Positions 34,473-43,951 of a DNA stretch of 64,000 nucleotides are shown here, piece by piece. Made by a program: the position numbers and the translations under genes. The notes under the pieces are model-generated. The model ran no database searches. It was not told where the DNA came from and was given only the letters and a program-made list of their open reading frames with translations. Location of the stretch: assembly GCA_029781135.1 (NCBI GenBank), contig JAKOXH010000043.1, positions 124,001 to 188,000 on the forward strand, in the 5' to 3' direction. Origin of the DNA: Planctomycetota bacterium (GTDB lineage Bacteria; Planctomycetota; Planctomycetia; Pirellulales; Lacipirellulaceae). Position 1 is the first letter of the stretch. Each line of letters begins with the position of its first letter.

Positions 34473-35366
34473 ATGAAAGTCGTCATCACTGCCGTCGGCC
34501 CCGATAATCGCGGCCTCGCTGACCCGATCGTCCACTGCGTCACCGGCCTCGGTGCGAATATCGCCGAGATCCAAATGTACGACCACGATGCCGAGAGCGT
34601 CTTCTCGATGCTCACGCGGATTGAACTCGACCCGAGCCGGTACGAGGAACTGCGGCAGGCGATGGCCGAGGTCTCCCAGAACACGAAGCTCTCGATCCGC
34701 ACGTGGACGCCGCCGGCGGGTAAACGCCGGCCGCGATTGGCAATTTGCGTTACCTATCGCCCGGAACCGGCGCTTGCGTTGCTACGTGCGATTCGCGATG
34801 GCCGCGTAAAGGCCGATGCCCAGCTCATGATTGGCAACCGCGAGGCCTGCCGCGGACTGGCCGAGCAGTTCGAAGTGCCGTGGTTCAACATCGCGAAGGG
34901 CACTGGCAGAGCCAGTGGCACCCCAAGCGGAAAACCCGATGGCGCGCCGGATGATGAACAGATGATCGCGCTTTGCGATGAGCACGAGATCGATTACATC
35001 ATCCTGGCTCGCTACATGCGGGTGTTGCCAGCGGCGAGTTGCTGGAAGTATGCCGGCGGGCGGATCATCAACCTACACCACGGCCTGCTGCCGAGCTTCC
35101 CCGGCATGCAACCGTACCACGAGGCCCACGCCGCTCGGATGCTCACGTACGGAGCCACGTGTCACTTCATCGTGCCGGAACTCGACGCCGGCTGCCAGAT
35201 TATTTACCAGTCGACGTTCATGGTGCCGCCCAGCACGCCGCGCGACGAGATCATTCGCCGCGGTCAACAAGATAACGAGCCTCACTGCCTCGTCGAAGGC
35301 GTTCGCCGGGTCGTCGACGGCGAAGTCGACCTGCACTTCAACCGCGTGGTGGCGCGGAAAACGTAG
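34473..35366 (+). CDS. purU: Formyltetrahydrofolate deformylase
   Basis: Hydrolyses 10-formyl-THF to formate and THF. 297 residues. An N-terminal ACT domain (VITAVGPDNRGLADPIVHCV) precedes the formyltransferase-like domain with RYMRVLPAASCW, the catalytic INLHHGLLPSFPGMQPYHEA (Asn-x-His) and the Asp in ELDAGCQIIYQ. Start at the ATG of MKVVITAVG; the frame from 34413 adds repeat-like sequence. Oddity: residues about 143-150 (TGRASGTP) are encoded by a palindromic repeat, lengthening a loop that is shorter in E. coli PurU. Confidence 0.92.
   Translation: MKVVITAVGPDNRGLADPIVHCVTGLGANIAEIQMYDHDAESVFSMLTRIELDPSRYEELRQAMAEVSQNTKLSIRTWTPPAGKRRPRLAICVTYRPEPALALLRAIRDGRVKADAQLMIGNREACRGLAEQFEVPWFNIAKGTGRASGTPSGKPDGAPDDEQMIALCDEHEIDYIILARYMRVLPAASCWKYAGGRIINLHHGLLPSFPGMQPYHEAHAARMLTYGATCHFIVPELDAGCQIIYQSTFMVPPSTPRDEIIRRGQQDNEPHCLVEGVRRVVDGEVDLHFNRVVARKT
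34901..34921. repeat. In-frame palindrome inside purU
   Basis: CACTGGC-AGA-GCCAGTG followed by GCACCCC. A perfect 7-bp stem in coding sequence. Its layout parallels the intergenic element at 32688-32716. Confidence 0.6.
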
Positions 35367-35477
35367 TTGCCGTTGAATTGCGCCGACAGATTCGCCGACG
35401 AGAAGCTGCAAATTGCGCTGTGCACGGCCCGGCAGACCTGGCAGCACGTCACGGCCATTACGCCCACGGAACGGATG

Positions 35478-36095
35478 TTAAGGTAGAATCTCGGCAACCG
35501 AAAATGTAGCGGCTTCGCTACCGGGCAGGTTGAGCTTCAGGCGACCGCCAGCGGATACGACATCGGGTTCGCGATACACACTGCCAGTTGGATTACGGTA
35601 GGTTTCCACACAGCGGTCGATAAGATTAACAATCCAGTACTCGAGAATGCCAGCCGCGGCATATTGGGGCAGTTTCTGTTGGCGATCGAGCTCGAGCGAT
35701 GTGTCGGTAACCTCGATGACGAGGCCGATATCGGCACCGCTCGGATAACGCTTGACGTAGTCTCGAATGCTACCTCGCACAATGGCAATATCCGGTTCTG
35801 GCTCACTATTCGACAATGTGACAGGCCCTTGCACCCGTGAGGTCCAGCCACGTGGCAATCGCTCCTGCAAGATTGCTGCCAGCAAACTAACACAAGTCAT
35901 GTGCGGCGGACCAATGGGCGACATTTCAACAATCCAACCGTTCACGAGTTCAACGCGATCGTTCTCACCAATAATATTGGCCTCGATCATACGATGATAT
36001 TGGTCTACCGTAAAACGCCGCAATGCCGCGGGAGCAAACGATGTGGGCACTGTTCCCAGACCAAGCACGCTTGCAGTAATATCTTCGATTGCCAT
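35478..36095 (-). CDS. Uma2 family (DUF820) restriction endonuclease-fold protein
   Basis: 205 residues of the PD-(D/E)XK-like Uma2 family that is greatly expanded in planctomycetes and cyanobacteria. Seen: ENDRVELVNGWIVEMSPIGPPH (about 43-64), SEPEPDIAIVRGSIRDY with the catalytic Asp, and GLVIEVTDTSLELDRQQKLPQYAAAGI, where Glu and the Lys of QQKLPQYA complete the site. The biological role is unknown; nuclease activity is inferred from fold. Single-gene unit. Confidence 0.88.
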   Translation of the reverse strand: MAIEDITASVLGLGTVPTSFAPAALRRFTVDQYHRMIEANIIGENDRVELVNGWIVEMSPIGPPHMTCVSLLAAILQERLPRGWTSRVQGPVTLSNSEPEPDIAIVRGSIRDYVKRYPSGADIGLVIEVTDTSLELDRQQKLPQYAAAGILEYWIVNLIDRCVETYRNPTGSVYREPDVVSAGGRLKLNLPGSEAATFSVAEILP

Positions 36096-36241
36096 GACAA
36101 GCCACCAATACTGGATTGCTTTGGATCAATTCTAATAGGTAACCGTTGAAATATCTATCGGTTAAAGCAGTTGCATTCAGGGGACTTTGCGTTCTTTCGG
36201 TCACGGACTCCCGGCTTATAATACGTAAAACTCGTTTGCAC

Positions 36242-36274
36242 AAAAGCCAGCCGCCGAGTGGGTGCTCGGCGGCT
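36242..36274 (-). terminator. Likely terminator after the TPR gene
   Basis: On minus: CAGCCGCCGAG pairs with CTCGGCGGCTG around CACCCA, followed by GCTTTTG. It lies about 120 bases after the TPR stop codon; the T-run is short. Confidence 0.6.
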
Positions 36275-36392
36275 GTTGAGTGAACATGCGGTGGTCGGTG
36301 ATGTTGCTTGGTGAAGGCCCCAGCGTGCCAACGGTGAGGAGCCTTTTTCCAGCGCGTCGCCGGCCGCCCTTTATCATTGGGCAGTAAAATCC

Positions 36393-38075
36393 TTACGGTT
36401 GCTTGCCTTGTAACGCTTTCTTGGCCTCTTCGAGCCCTCGTTTGAACTCCTCGTTCTCGGGCTGCGACTTGACCAATTGCTCATAAAAAGGCAGCGCTTT
36501 GTCGTACTGTTTCTTCTCGGCGTACGTGGTGGCCAAGCCAACCGTGCCTGCGTTCACACCAGGATTCTGTTTACACATCTTCTCCCAGAGCGCGATCGCT
36601 TCGTTGACCTTACCTTCTTCCTTGAGGCAACGGGCCAAGCCGTTCATTGGGCCGGCAGCATCCGGTTCCTTCTCTAAATATTTCTCAAAATACTGCTTGG
36701 CCTCATCGGCTTTGCCTGAGTTGAGCAGCAGGAATCCTAAGCCGTTCATCGCGGCTAAGTTATCGGGGTCCTTTGCTAAGGCTCGATTGAAACTAAGTTC
36801 GGCCTCTGCGAGATTGCCGGCATTAAATTGACGCCACCCCTCCGCGGCTGCGCTCGTGCCGGTCGATCGCTCTGGTTTACCTTTCGGTTTAAGTTGCTGT
36901 TTCAAATCAGGCGACAGCGACTTATTCGTTGCGGCCTCGAGCATCGCTTTGAGGGTTTCATCTTCCGGCTGTTCTTTGAGGGCATTACGCAACCAAGGCT
37001 GGGCCTTTTCGAACCGTCCCGTCAGTAAGTAGATGCGGGACAGCCCGAACCACGCCGCGGCTGAGTGTGGCGCACTTGCACTTTTCAACAGGTACTTTTC
37101 TGCCTTGTCAAAATCGCCCCACGAAAGATAAATCTGACCGAGCCCGTTCAAACCGGCTGGGTGGTTTCGTTGTAACTCAACACATTTCTCGAAAGCTTCA
37201 ATGGCGCTTTCATCGTTCCCCATGCCGAGGCGTGCCCAGCCCAACCCATTCCAGGAATTTGCATCTGCTGGATTTAGTGCAACGCATTGCTCGAATATCT
37301 TGGCAGCTTCAGGCATCTTCCGCTGCCGCCACAAGTCCCAGCCCTGATCCGCCAGTGCCGTTGCCTGGGCGACCGCGGTCTTGCGGTCGACCGACGGCGT
37401 CTTGGGCTTCGCTCCGTTAGAAGTACCTTGTCCCGCCGCAGCTAGGAGTGACTCCGGATCCTTATCTTTGTTGGCTTGATACCACTTGGCGTATCCTTGT
37501 GCGTCGCTGGAGAAATCGGTTCCCGAATACTCTTTGACGTAGGCAGCGGCGTAGTTGCGCACTTCCGCTTCGTCGTCATGCATGCCGATGTCGAGCACTT
37601 GCAGCACTCGGGCATGCTTCTTCGGCAGGGCTTTGCTGAACGCGAATGTCTTCAACAAACCAGTTTTGACTTGGTTCTCTTGAATCTGCGGCCACGCCTT
37701 ACGAACGATTTCCACGCCTGTGTCCGGATCAAGCAAGGTCAAATCGGGTCCAACGCCGAATGCCGTGTGCATGTGATCGCGTAGCCCCGTGAGCCTTTGC
37801 ACCCAGGCATCCACATCGACACTGGTTTCTGGCGATGCAGTGGGTGGTGGGCTGAAGAGCGTCAGCCAACCGGCAAGTGCCGCAACGAAAATGGTTCCCA
37901 TCACAATTCCTCCTGCGAGTAGAGAAAACAAAACGCGGCGGCGTACGCATCGCCGCCGATCATCCGCGCGTAAGGCGTCTTGCAGTAAACGGTCGGAGTC
38001 GTACAGGGCCGTCTCCAGCTTCTTCTCTTCTTCCGCTACCGAATCGGCATCGTATGAATTAGATGAACTGTTCAT
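36393..38075 (-). CDS. Membrane-anchored TPR protein
   Basis: 560 residues. A cytoplasmic N-terminus (1-50) precedes one transmembrane helix at about 51-74 (LLAGGIVMGTIFVAALAGW), so the rest is probably periplasmic. From about 230 on there are tetratricopeptide units of 34 residues: ALADQGWDLWRQRKMPEAAKIFEQ, NSWNGLGWARLGMGNDESAI, GLNGLGQIYLSWGDFDKAEK, AMNGLGFLLLNSGKADEAKQ, PMNGLARCLKEEGKVNEAI and AGTVGLATTYAEKKQYDKAL, about eight in all (longer ones broken here for length). TPRs mediate protein assembly. Its 5' neighbour, 61 bases upstream, is the DUF2089 regulator, suggesting co-transcription. Confidence 0.85.
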   Translation of the reverse strand: MNSSSNSYDADSVAEEEKKLETALYDSDRLLQDALRADDRRRCVRRRVLFSLLAGGIVMGTIFVAALAGWLTLFSPPPTASPETSVDVDAWVQRLTGLRDHMHTAFGVGPDLTLLDPDTGVEIVRKAWPQIQENQVKTGLLKTFAFSKALPKKHARVLQVLDIGMHDDEAEVRNYAAAYVKEYSGTDFSSDAQGYAKWYQANKDKDPESLLAAAGQGTSNGAKPKTPSVDRKTAVAQATALADQGWDLWRQRKMPEAAKIFEQCVALNPADANSWNGLGWARLGMGNDESAIEAFEKCVELQRNHPAGLNGLGQIYLSWGDFDKAEKYLLKSASAPHSAAAWFGLSRIYLLTGRFEKAQPWLRNALKEQPEDETLKAMLEAATNKSLSPDLKQQLKPKGKPERSTGTSAAAEGWRQFNAGNLAEAELSFNRALAKDPDNLAAMNGLGFLLLNSGKADEAKQYFEKYLEKEPDAAGPMNGLARCLKEEGKVNEAIALWEKMCKQNPGVNAGTVGLATTYAEKKQYDKALPFYEQLVKSQPENEEFKRGLEEAKKALQGKQP

Positions 38076-38136
38076 AGGACTGTAAGGATTAGGTTCCGGT
38101 CAGGTTCGTTTGTATTAGGGGTGTCATCAACGATGC

Positions 38137-38493
38137 TCACACGGATTTGATGATGCGGGCCGCAACGTCGGGGTCGGGCTCACCGTCGGCGACGGCATCC
38201 AGGATCGTGCCGCGCACTTCCTGCGTGACGGCGATTTGTTGGCGTAGCGAATCGATCACCTTATCGAGCCGCGAACGGACCGTGGGGTACGACACCCCGG
38301 CCTGGTCGGCGATTTGTTTGAGGTTGCCGCTGGCGAGGACGAAAATCTCGATGAACCGTTGGTGCTCGGCCGGGAGATTCGAAAGCCGCGAGGCGGGAAA
38401 CGCGCCCTCGACGGCGATCCCGCAGCCACCGCAGCTCATGCGGCTGACGTTCATCGCCTTACTGCAATAGGGGCAAAGATTTGAAGCCGGCAT
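38137..38493 (-). CDS. DUF2089 zinc-ribbon / HTH regulator
   Basis: 118 residues. The N-terminal zinc ribbon uses CPYC (about 6-9) and CGGC (about 23-26). The middle is a sigma-like helix-turn-helix: EHQRFIEIFVLASGNLKQIA, then DQAGVSYPTVRSRLDKVID, the DUF2089 signature. A putative DNA-binding regulator. GAGGTG precedes the ATG at 38493. A near-perfect 13-bp direct repeat flanks its promoter region, suggesting autoregulation. Lies upstream of the TPR gene it may control. Confidence 0.85.
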   Translation of the reverse strand: MPASNLCPYCSKAMNVSRMSCGGCGIAVEGAFPASRLSNLPAEHQRFIEIFVLASGNLKQIADQAGVSYPTVRSRLDKVIDSLRQQIAVTQEVRGTILDAVADGEPDPDVAARIIKSV

Positions 38494-38502
38494 CGCCCAC
38501 AC

Positions 38503-38981
38503 CTCAACTTTATTAACTCGTCGATTATTATTCGTATACGAAACAAAACAATTGTCAACTCCTTATTAATTTTATTAACTTTTCGATCTTCGCGCTGCCA
38601 ATCTCGGTCAGTCGAGGATGAAATTTCCTTAAGTTGTTACTGGAAAATGGATTATGAAAAGCTAGTGAACTCGGCTAATGAGCTAGGAAAGTTCCTGCGT
38701 TCAGCGGTCCGAGGGATACGACATTCTTGGAAAACTGCTCTTGCGGCCCCAGAAAGAGCTGCGTACCATCCCGCCGCTTACCGTCTCGGTAAGACCACTG
38801 CTTCTACCTCATCTGCAAAGAATACTTATCCCATTTGTCGCGGGGCGAACTGTCTTTGGTTCTCAATCGCGGCAGACAACGCGCTCGATCGGAACTTCGA
38901 CGCAACCAGAAATCAACCGCGGCTACCGGTTCGCCGGCGCCGTGCCGTTGCGCCGTTCCGAATTGACGGAGTAGTCAACTC
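38503..38981. other. 479-base region upstream of the giant protein gene
   Basis: The left 80 bases hold the DUF2089 promoter. The rest must contain the promoter of the beta-helix gene. A plus-strand frame from 38647 overlaps the gene start and looks like chance. No repeat was recognised. Confidence 0.35.
38506..38580 (-). promoter_or_regulatory. Putative promoter with 13-bp direct-repeat operator upstream of DUF2089 gene
   Basis: On minus, AGTTAATAAAATT (38568-38580) and AGTTAATAAAGTT (38506-38518) differ at one base and flank TTGACA (38553-38558), a consensus -35. A -10 element downstream is less clear (TACGAA or TATACG). The region is strongly AT-rich against a GC-rich background. Confidence 0.45.
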
Positions 38982-41900
38982 ATGCGAACTCGCATTCATT
39001 GCATCAGCGCTGCAATTTGTTCTTGTGGCATTCATTCGAATCGACGTGTGGCAATTGGCGCCATCGTCGCGGCAGTGGCGGTATTGGTGCTGGCCCCGCC
39101 GAGCCGACTGTTCGCGCAGAATGTGGCAATGGAAGCTTCCGAGGCGCCGGGGGCCGATCCCGGGGCACCGCCGGTCGCGGAGTCGGGCAACGTCAACTTC
39201 TTTTCCCAAGACCTAGGAACGCTGCTGCGTTTGCGCTACAACACCGAAAGTTATGGCCAAGACGGCCAAGGCAACTTCGACATCGGCTCGATGCAAGTCA
39301 TCACGATGGAAGACACGGCCGCCATTCTGGATGGCCAGGTCACGATGAACGATGTCGACGGCGTGGGTTTCAATGTGGGTGTCGGTTATCGCTGGATGAA
39401 CTTCCCGTTCTATTCGGCATCCACGGGGCGCGTGGATGGCGTGGCGGTATGGGCCGATGGCACGCACACCGCGGGTGGCAACTTCTTCCCACAGATCGGT
39501 GCGTCGTATGAGTCGTTGGGTGAATCATGGGATCTGCGCGGTAACATGTATATTCCCGTTGGACGGCAAGATAAGGTGGGTAACTTCAAACCGACAGGAC
39601 AAGTCGGGTTTGAAGGTAATTCGATTGCCGAACTAACCAAAGCGATCAAGGATACGTCGTTCACGGTGGGCGAACTGGAATTCGCGCGGCGACTGGGCGC
39701 CGGTCGCGATGCTTGGGCATTCGCCGGCCCGTATTTTCTGACCAACGACACGGAGAACAGTGCGGGGTACCGAGTGGGTGTGCGCGGCTACGCGTTCCCC
39801 GACTTACTGGTGCAACTCGCCGTCAGCGATGATGACATTTTCAAAACCTACGCCACATTCCAAGTGCAATGGTTCGTCGGCCGTACGCGCAACAATTTCC
39901 AACCGACTTGCGGTGTGCCCGACCGGATGCGTGAACCCTTCATGCGCAACGACTACGTAGCGTTGCGTAAGAGCACAGTAACGGATGGTACGGCGCTTAC
40001 CAACACCGATGGCACCGCGCTGCGAGTGGTCCACGTCGACAGCAAAGCCGCCGCCGGCGGCAACGGTACATTCGAGCATCCCTACAATGCGCTCGACCAG
40101 GCGGACGGAACGGGCAGCAAGAAGGGCGACATCATTTTCGCTCATTCGACGAGTACATTTACGACGGGAATCGTCCTACAGGATAATCAGCGACTGTTGG
40201 GTGAAGGCAATAACCAAAAGTTTACCGTAGCCACGAAGGAAAACGGTACGGTGACCATTCCCGAGTCTTCGCCAGGTGCCCGCGCGCTGGCGCGGCCGAT
40301 GATCAATGGAGTAACTGGGGATGCGATCACGTTGGCGGACAGCAACGAAGTGGCGAACTTCGATATCGACGGTCAAAGCATCACCGCCCGCGCGATTGTC
40401 GCGCCGGCCAGCGGGGCCGGTAATCCGAACTTGAATCATTTGGCCATTTCCAACACCACCGGAAACGCAATTGACCTCAAACCGAATACGATCACGGATC
40501 CAAATGATTCGGCGCGGCAAATCGTCCACGGCAATGTGACGATCGATACTGTTACGCTCAATGGGATTGGCGGCCGAGGCATCAACATCGACTCGTCGAC
40601 GACCACCGATGTCACGCTGCCGACCGTCACGCTTCAAGAGGCCCTCGCCCTATCGAATATCACCAGCAACAACGGCACCGGCGTGGGCATCAACATTGAG
40701 AACACGCATTCCGGCACCGGCCATACGACAACGCTCAGCAAGTATATCTATGACGGCGGCACGACCAGCGCCGGCGGCATTCGGCTGGCCAACTTCGATG
40801 GCACGTTCACCGCTTCGGATAGCATGCTGACCAATGGCGCCACCACGGGCGCCGGTGTTGACTTGGAAGGCGACACCGATGGCAACATCACATTCCAAAG
40901 CACGGTGGCGCTCACGAGCCTCGACGGCATCGCGTTCAAGATCGATGGCAACGACGGCGGTACCGATAAATTCAACGGTTCGGTCACGGTCGCCAGCGCG
41001 ATCACGAACGATACCGGGCGGAGCGTTTCCGTGGAGAATTTGGCGTCGGGCGCAACGGTCGCATTCAACGGCAAGATCACCGATACCGGCGACGGCATTT
41101 TTGCGAACTCGAATTCAGGCGGCAACGTGACGTTTGTCGGCAATTTAGATATGAACATCGATACGCCGGGCGCGACGGCGGTGCTGCTGACGAATAACAC
41201 CGGCGCCAATATCGACTTCGCGGGCGATGTAAAAATTGCGGCCACCGGCGACGCCAACGGCTTCATCGCCACGGGTGGCGGTTCGATTACCGCCCCGAGC
41301 ACGGTTAACTCGATATCCACGGCGACGGGACAAGGAGTTGTCATTACGGGGATGACGATTGCCACGGGCGACGTGCGTTTCGGCGACGTCAATCGCACCG
41401 TGGCGGGAGCCGCCACTTCAGCCATCGACCTGGAAAACAACACGGGGGCGGGCGCCATCGTCATCGGCAATACGACCGATACAGCGGGCGATGCGGGCAC
41501 GATTCAAGGTGGCACGGCCGACGCGGTCGTGATCAAGGACTCGACCAATGTCTCGGTCACCGGCCTGGTCATCAACAACACATCGAACGTATCAGGCGTA
41601 CGCGTTGAGAAGACAACCACGGGCGCTCAGACGACGAACTTGAGCGACCTCAATATCACGGGCGGCGATATCGGCATCGAAACGAATGGCGGCGGCGCCG
41701 GAATTGGCGCGCTCACGATGACCGTCAACGACACGAATATCACCAGCCCAACTTCGAAGGGTATGACGTTCAACAACCTGGACGTGGGCACGGTGACGGC
41801 GACCAACGTAACGCTCGACGGCGGCAACATTGCCGGCACGACGGGCGTGCTCATCACCGATAGCGCCGCGAACATAACGTTCGATAGCACGTCGAAGATC

Positions 41901-43907
41901 CGCAAATTCGCGGCCAACGACTTCGAGGCCACCGGTGCGGTGGGCACGGTCAGCTTCGCCGGCGCAATCGAAAATGATTCGACCATCAATGCAGGAGACA
42001 CGTCGGGCAACTCGGTCAATATCCATGGTCTGTCGGCCGGCACGGTTACTTTCACATCCGCCAGTACGATCAAGGATGCGAACCAAGGTATTGTCGTGAC
42101 GGGTAACTCGGGCGGCACGGTCAACGTCAACGGCACCAACACGCTCAACAATCAAGGGATCAGCGTCACCAATAATACCGGCGGTACGACGAACTTCTCG
42201 GGCACCAATACGTTGAGCACCGGCGCGAATGATGCGGTTACGATCACCAACAACCCGGGTGCCTCGACGAGTATCGGTAATCTAACGATTACCACTACCA
42301 GCGGCCAAGGGTTTGTGGCCACGGGCGGTGGCTCGTTGACCGTTTCTGGGTTTAGCAACAAGATTACACGCTCAGCCGGTGGCACCACCGGCAATGCCCT
42401 CGATATCGAGGGCATGACGGTTGGGGCCGTGGACTTTGAAAGTGTTAACGCGACGGGCGGCGCGAATGGCGTGCGCCTCGTCAATAACACGACCGGCACC
42501 ATTACGGTTGGCGATACCGGCAATGCCGTCGGTCAAGGAGGCACCATCACCGGCACGGCCGACGCGGGCGTACACGCGGCCAACTCGAATTTGGTGCTCA
42601 ACGGCGTCACAGTCACGAACGCCGGCGACGCCGCCAACGAAAACGCCGTGGAAATCACGCATACCAACGCCACCGCCATGAGTGCGGGCCTCAATCATCT
42701 CACGGTCACGAATGCGACGGCGGCCCGCGACGGCGTGGTCATCGACGGCACCGGTGGCTCCGGCACGTTTACCGCGAACATCCAGAACATGGCGGTCGAT
42801 GTCAAAGGCGACGGGTTGATCGCGAACTCGGGCGTGACGCTTACGGCCGGCGGCACCAATGCGCTTAAATCGGATACTGGCGTGGGCCTCGGACTGACGA
42901 ACGTTGCCATCAGTAGCTCCGGCGCGAACTTCGACAGCGTTACGGTCACGAATGCCGCGACCAGTGGCATCGTGATGCAAAATGTGACTGGCGGCCAGGT
43001 CGCGGTCGGCCCGGCCAGCGGCGCGGTGGGCGCCGGTGGGAAGATCACGTCGGCCGACGATGCCATCGTCTTGCAGAACGTGCAAAGCGCGGCCATTCGA
43101 CAAGTCGAAATCGTCAGTGCCGGCAATGCGGCCGGCGACAACGGTGTCGAGATTTCTCACACGGCGGGCGGCACCACCGCGATGGACATCACGATCGATG
43201 GGCTGCAAGTGGATACCGCCTTTGATAAGGCGATCAATGTGGCGGGCGCGAATACCAACAACTTCAATTTGCGTCTCACCGACGGCAATATGAACAATAA
43301 CGTCGCCATCGCGCTCACGGGAGCCGGTCATTTCGGATTGCTCGTCGATAACACGACGGTCAACGCCACCGGCAGCAATGATGTGGCGTTCGCGCTCTCG
43401 CAGAGCGGCAGTGCGAAGAACGCCGACCTGACGTTCCGCAATAACGACACCTTCTCGACGGACAACGCTCAGGCGCTGCTCATCGACTCGTCCGGCGCAA
43501 ACACCAAGACCGTGAACCTCTTGGTGGAGAACGGCACGTTCTCAAACAATAGCGCTGGTTCGGCAACCGCCGACCTGACTAGCCAGCAGGCGACCACTAT
43601 GAACGCCACCATTCGTGGCAATACGTTCACGAATTCGAACGGTGGCGGCAAGAACTACAATATGACGTCCAACGGCGCGGCCGCGTTCATCAATTTGGAC
43701 CTGGGTGGTACCGGATCGGATAAGAACACGGCGGCCGGTGGTTTGGCCGAATACAATATCCACGAACTTGGCGGGTCGACATTCAAATTGTTCGACAAGA
43801 CCAATACGCTGAACAACACGCGTAACACGGGTACCGTGGTCACCGACCCGAACGATGCGGCGTTCGACGATCTGGCAACACCGCCAACCACGCCAACCGT
43901 ACCGTAA
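38982..43907 (+). CDS. Giant surface protein: outer-membrane barrel-like N-terminus plus beta-helix passenger
   Basis: 1,641 residues. A signal peptide with hydrophobic core AIGAIVAAVAVLVLAPPSRL ends at LFAQN (about 47). Residues about 60-310 alternate polar and aromatic strands (GFNVGVGYRWMNFPFY, ASYESLGESWDLRGNMYIPVG, AGYRVGVRGYAFPDLLVQLA broken here) and resemble the beta-barrel of inverse autotransporters such as intimin/invasin. From about 350 a right-handed beta-helix follows, with hundreds of Asn/Thr/Gly-rich short strands (GTFEHPYNALDQAD opens it; then N-x-T-G repeats). There is no C-terminal anchor or sorting motif. GGAG precedes the ATG. A secreted cyclophilin gene faces it. Probably an adhesin or S-layer-like protein; inference only. 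Confidence 0.8.
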   Translation: MRTRIHCISAAICSCGIHSNRRVAIGAIVAAVAVLVLAPPSRLFAQNVAMEASEAPGADPGAPPVAESGNVNFFSQDLGTLLRLRYNTESYGQDGQGNFDIGSMQVITMEDTAAILDGQVTMNDVDGVGFNVGVGYRWMNFPFYSASTGRVDGVAVWADGTHTAGGNFFPQIGASYESLGESWDLRGNMYIPVGRQDKVGNFKPTGQVGFEGNSIAELTKAIKDTSFTVGELEFARRLGAGRDAWAFAGPYFLTNDTENSAGYRVGVRGYAFPDLLVQLAVSDDDIFKTYATFQVQWFVGRTRNNFQPTCGVPDRMREPFMRNDYVALRKSTVTDGTALTNTDGTALRVVHVDSKAAAGGNGTFEHPYNALDQADGTGSKKGDIIFAHSTSTFTTGIVLQDNQRLLGEGNNQKFTVATKENGTVTIPESSPGARALARPMINGVTGDAITLADSNEVANFDIDGQSITARAIVAPASGAGNPNLNHLAISNTTGNAIDLKPNTITDPNDSARQIVHGNVTIDTVTLNGIGGRGINIDSSTTTDVTLPTVTLQEALALSNITSNNGTGVGINIENTHSGTGHTTTLSKYIYDGGTTSAGGIRLANFDGTFTASDSMLTNGATTGAGVDLEGDTDGNITFQSTVALTSLDGIAFKIDGNDGGTDKFNGSVTVASAITNDTGRSVSVENLASGATVAFNGKITDTGDGIFANSNSGGNVTFVGNLDMNIDTPGATAVLLTNNTGANIDFAGDVKIAATGDANGFIATGGGSITAPSTVNSISTATGQGVVITGMTIATGDVRFGDVNRTVAGAATSAIDLENNTGAGAIVIGNTTDTAGDAGTIQGGTADAVVIKDSTNVSVTGLVINNTSNVSGVRVEKTTTGAQTTNLSDLNITGGDIGIETNGGGAGIGALTMTVNDTNITSPTSKGMTFNNLDVGTVTATNVTLDGGNIAGTTGVLITDSAANITFDSTSKIRKFAANDFEATGAVGTVSFAGAIENDSTINAGDTSGNSVNIHGLSAGTVTFTSASTIKDANQGIVVTGNSGGTVNVNGTNTLNNQGISVTNNTGGTTNFSGTNTLSTGANDAVTITNNPGASTSIGNLTITTTSGQGFVATGGGSLTVSGFSNKITRSAGGTTGNALDIEGMTVGAVDFESVNATGGANGVRLVNNTTGTITVGDTGNAVGQGGTITGTADAGVHAANSNLVLNGVTVTNAGDAANENAVEITHTNATAMSAGLNHLTVTNATAARDGVVIDGTGGSGTFTANIQNMAVDVKGDGLIANSGVTLTAGGTNALKSDTGVGLGLTNVAISSSGANFDSVTVTNAATSGIVMQNVTGGQVAVGPASGAVGAGGKITSADDAIVLQNVQSAAIRQVEIVSAGNAAGDNGVEISHTAGGTTAMDITIDGLQVDTAFDKAINVAGANTNNFNLRLTDGNMNNNVAIALTGAGHFGLLVDNTTVNATGSNDVAFALSQSGSAKNADLTFRNNDTFSTDNAQALLIDSSGANTKTVNLLVENGTFSNNSAGSATADLTSQQATTMNATIRGNTFTNSNGGGKNYNMTSNGAAAFINLDLGGTGSDKNTAAGGLAEYNIHELGGSTFKLFDKTNTLNNTRNTGTVVTDPNDAAFDDLATPPTTPTVP

Positions 43908-43951
43908 TTCGGTGCAAGCGTGTCCGCTGGAAGTGGAACGTCTGCGCAGAG

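Noticed and set aside
38647..39216. 189-codon plus-strand frame upstream of the giant gene
   Set aside because: It overlaps the signal peptide of the giant protein in another frame and has no Shine-Dalgarno or motif.
42372..43331. 319-codon minus-strand frame
   Set aside because: Antisense to the beta-helix repeats of the giant protein; repeated composition explains the openness.
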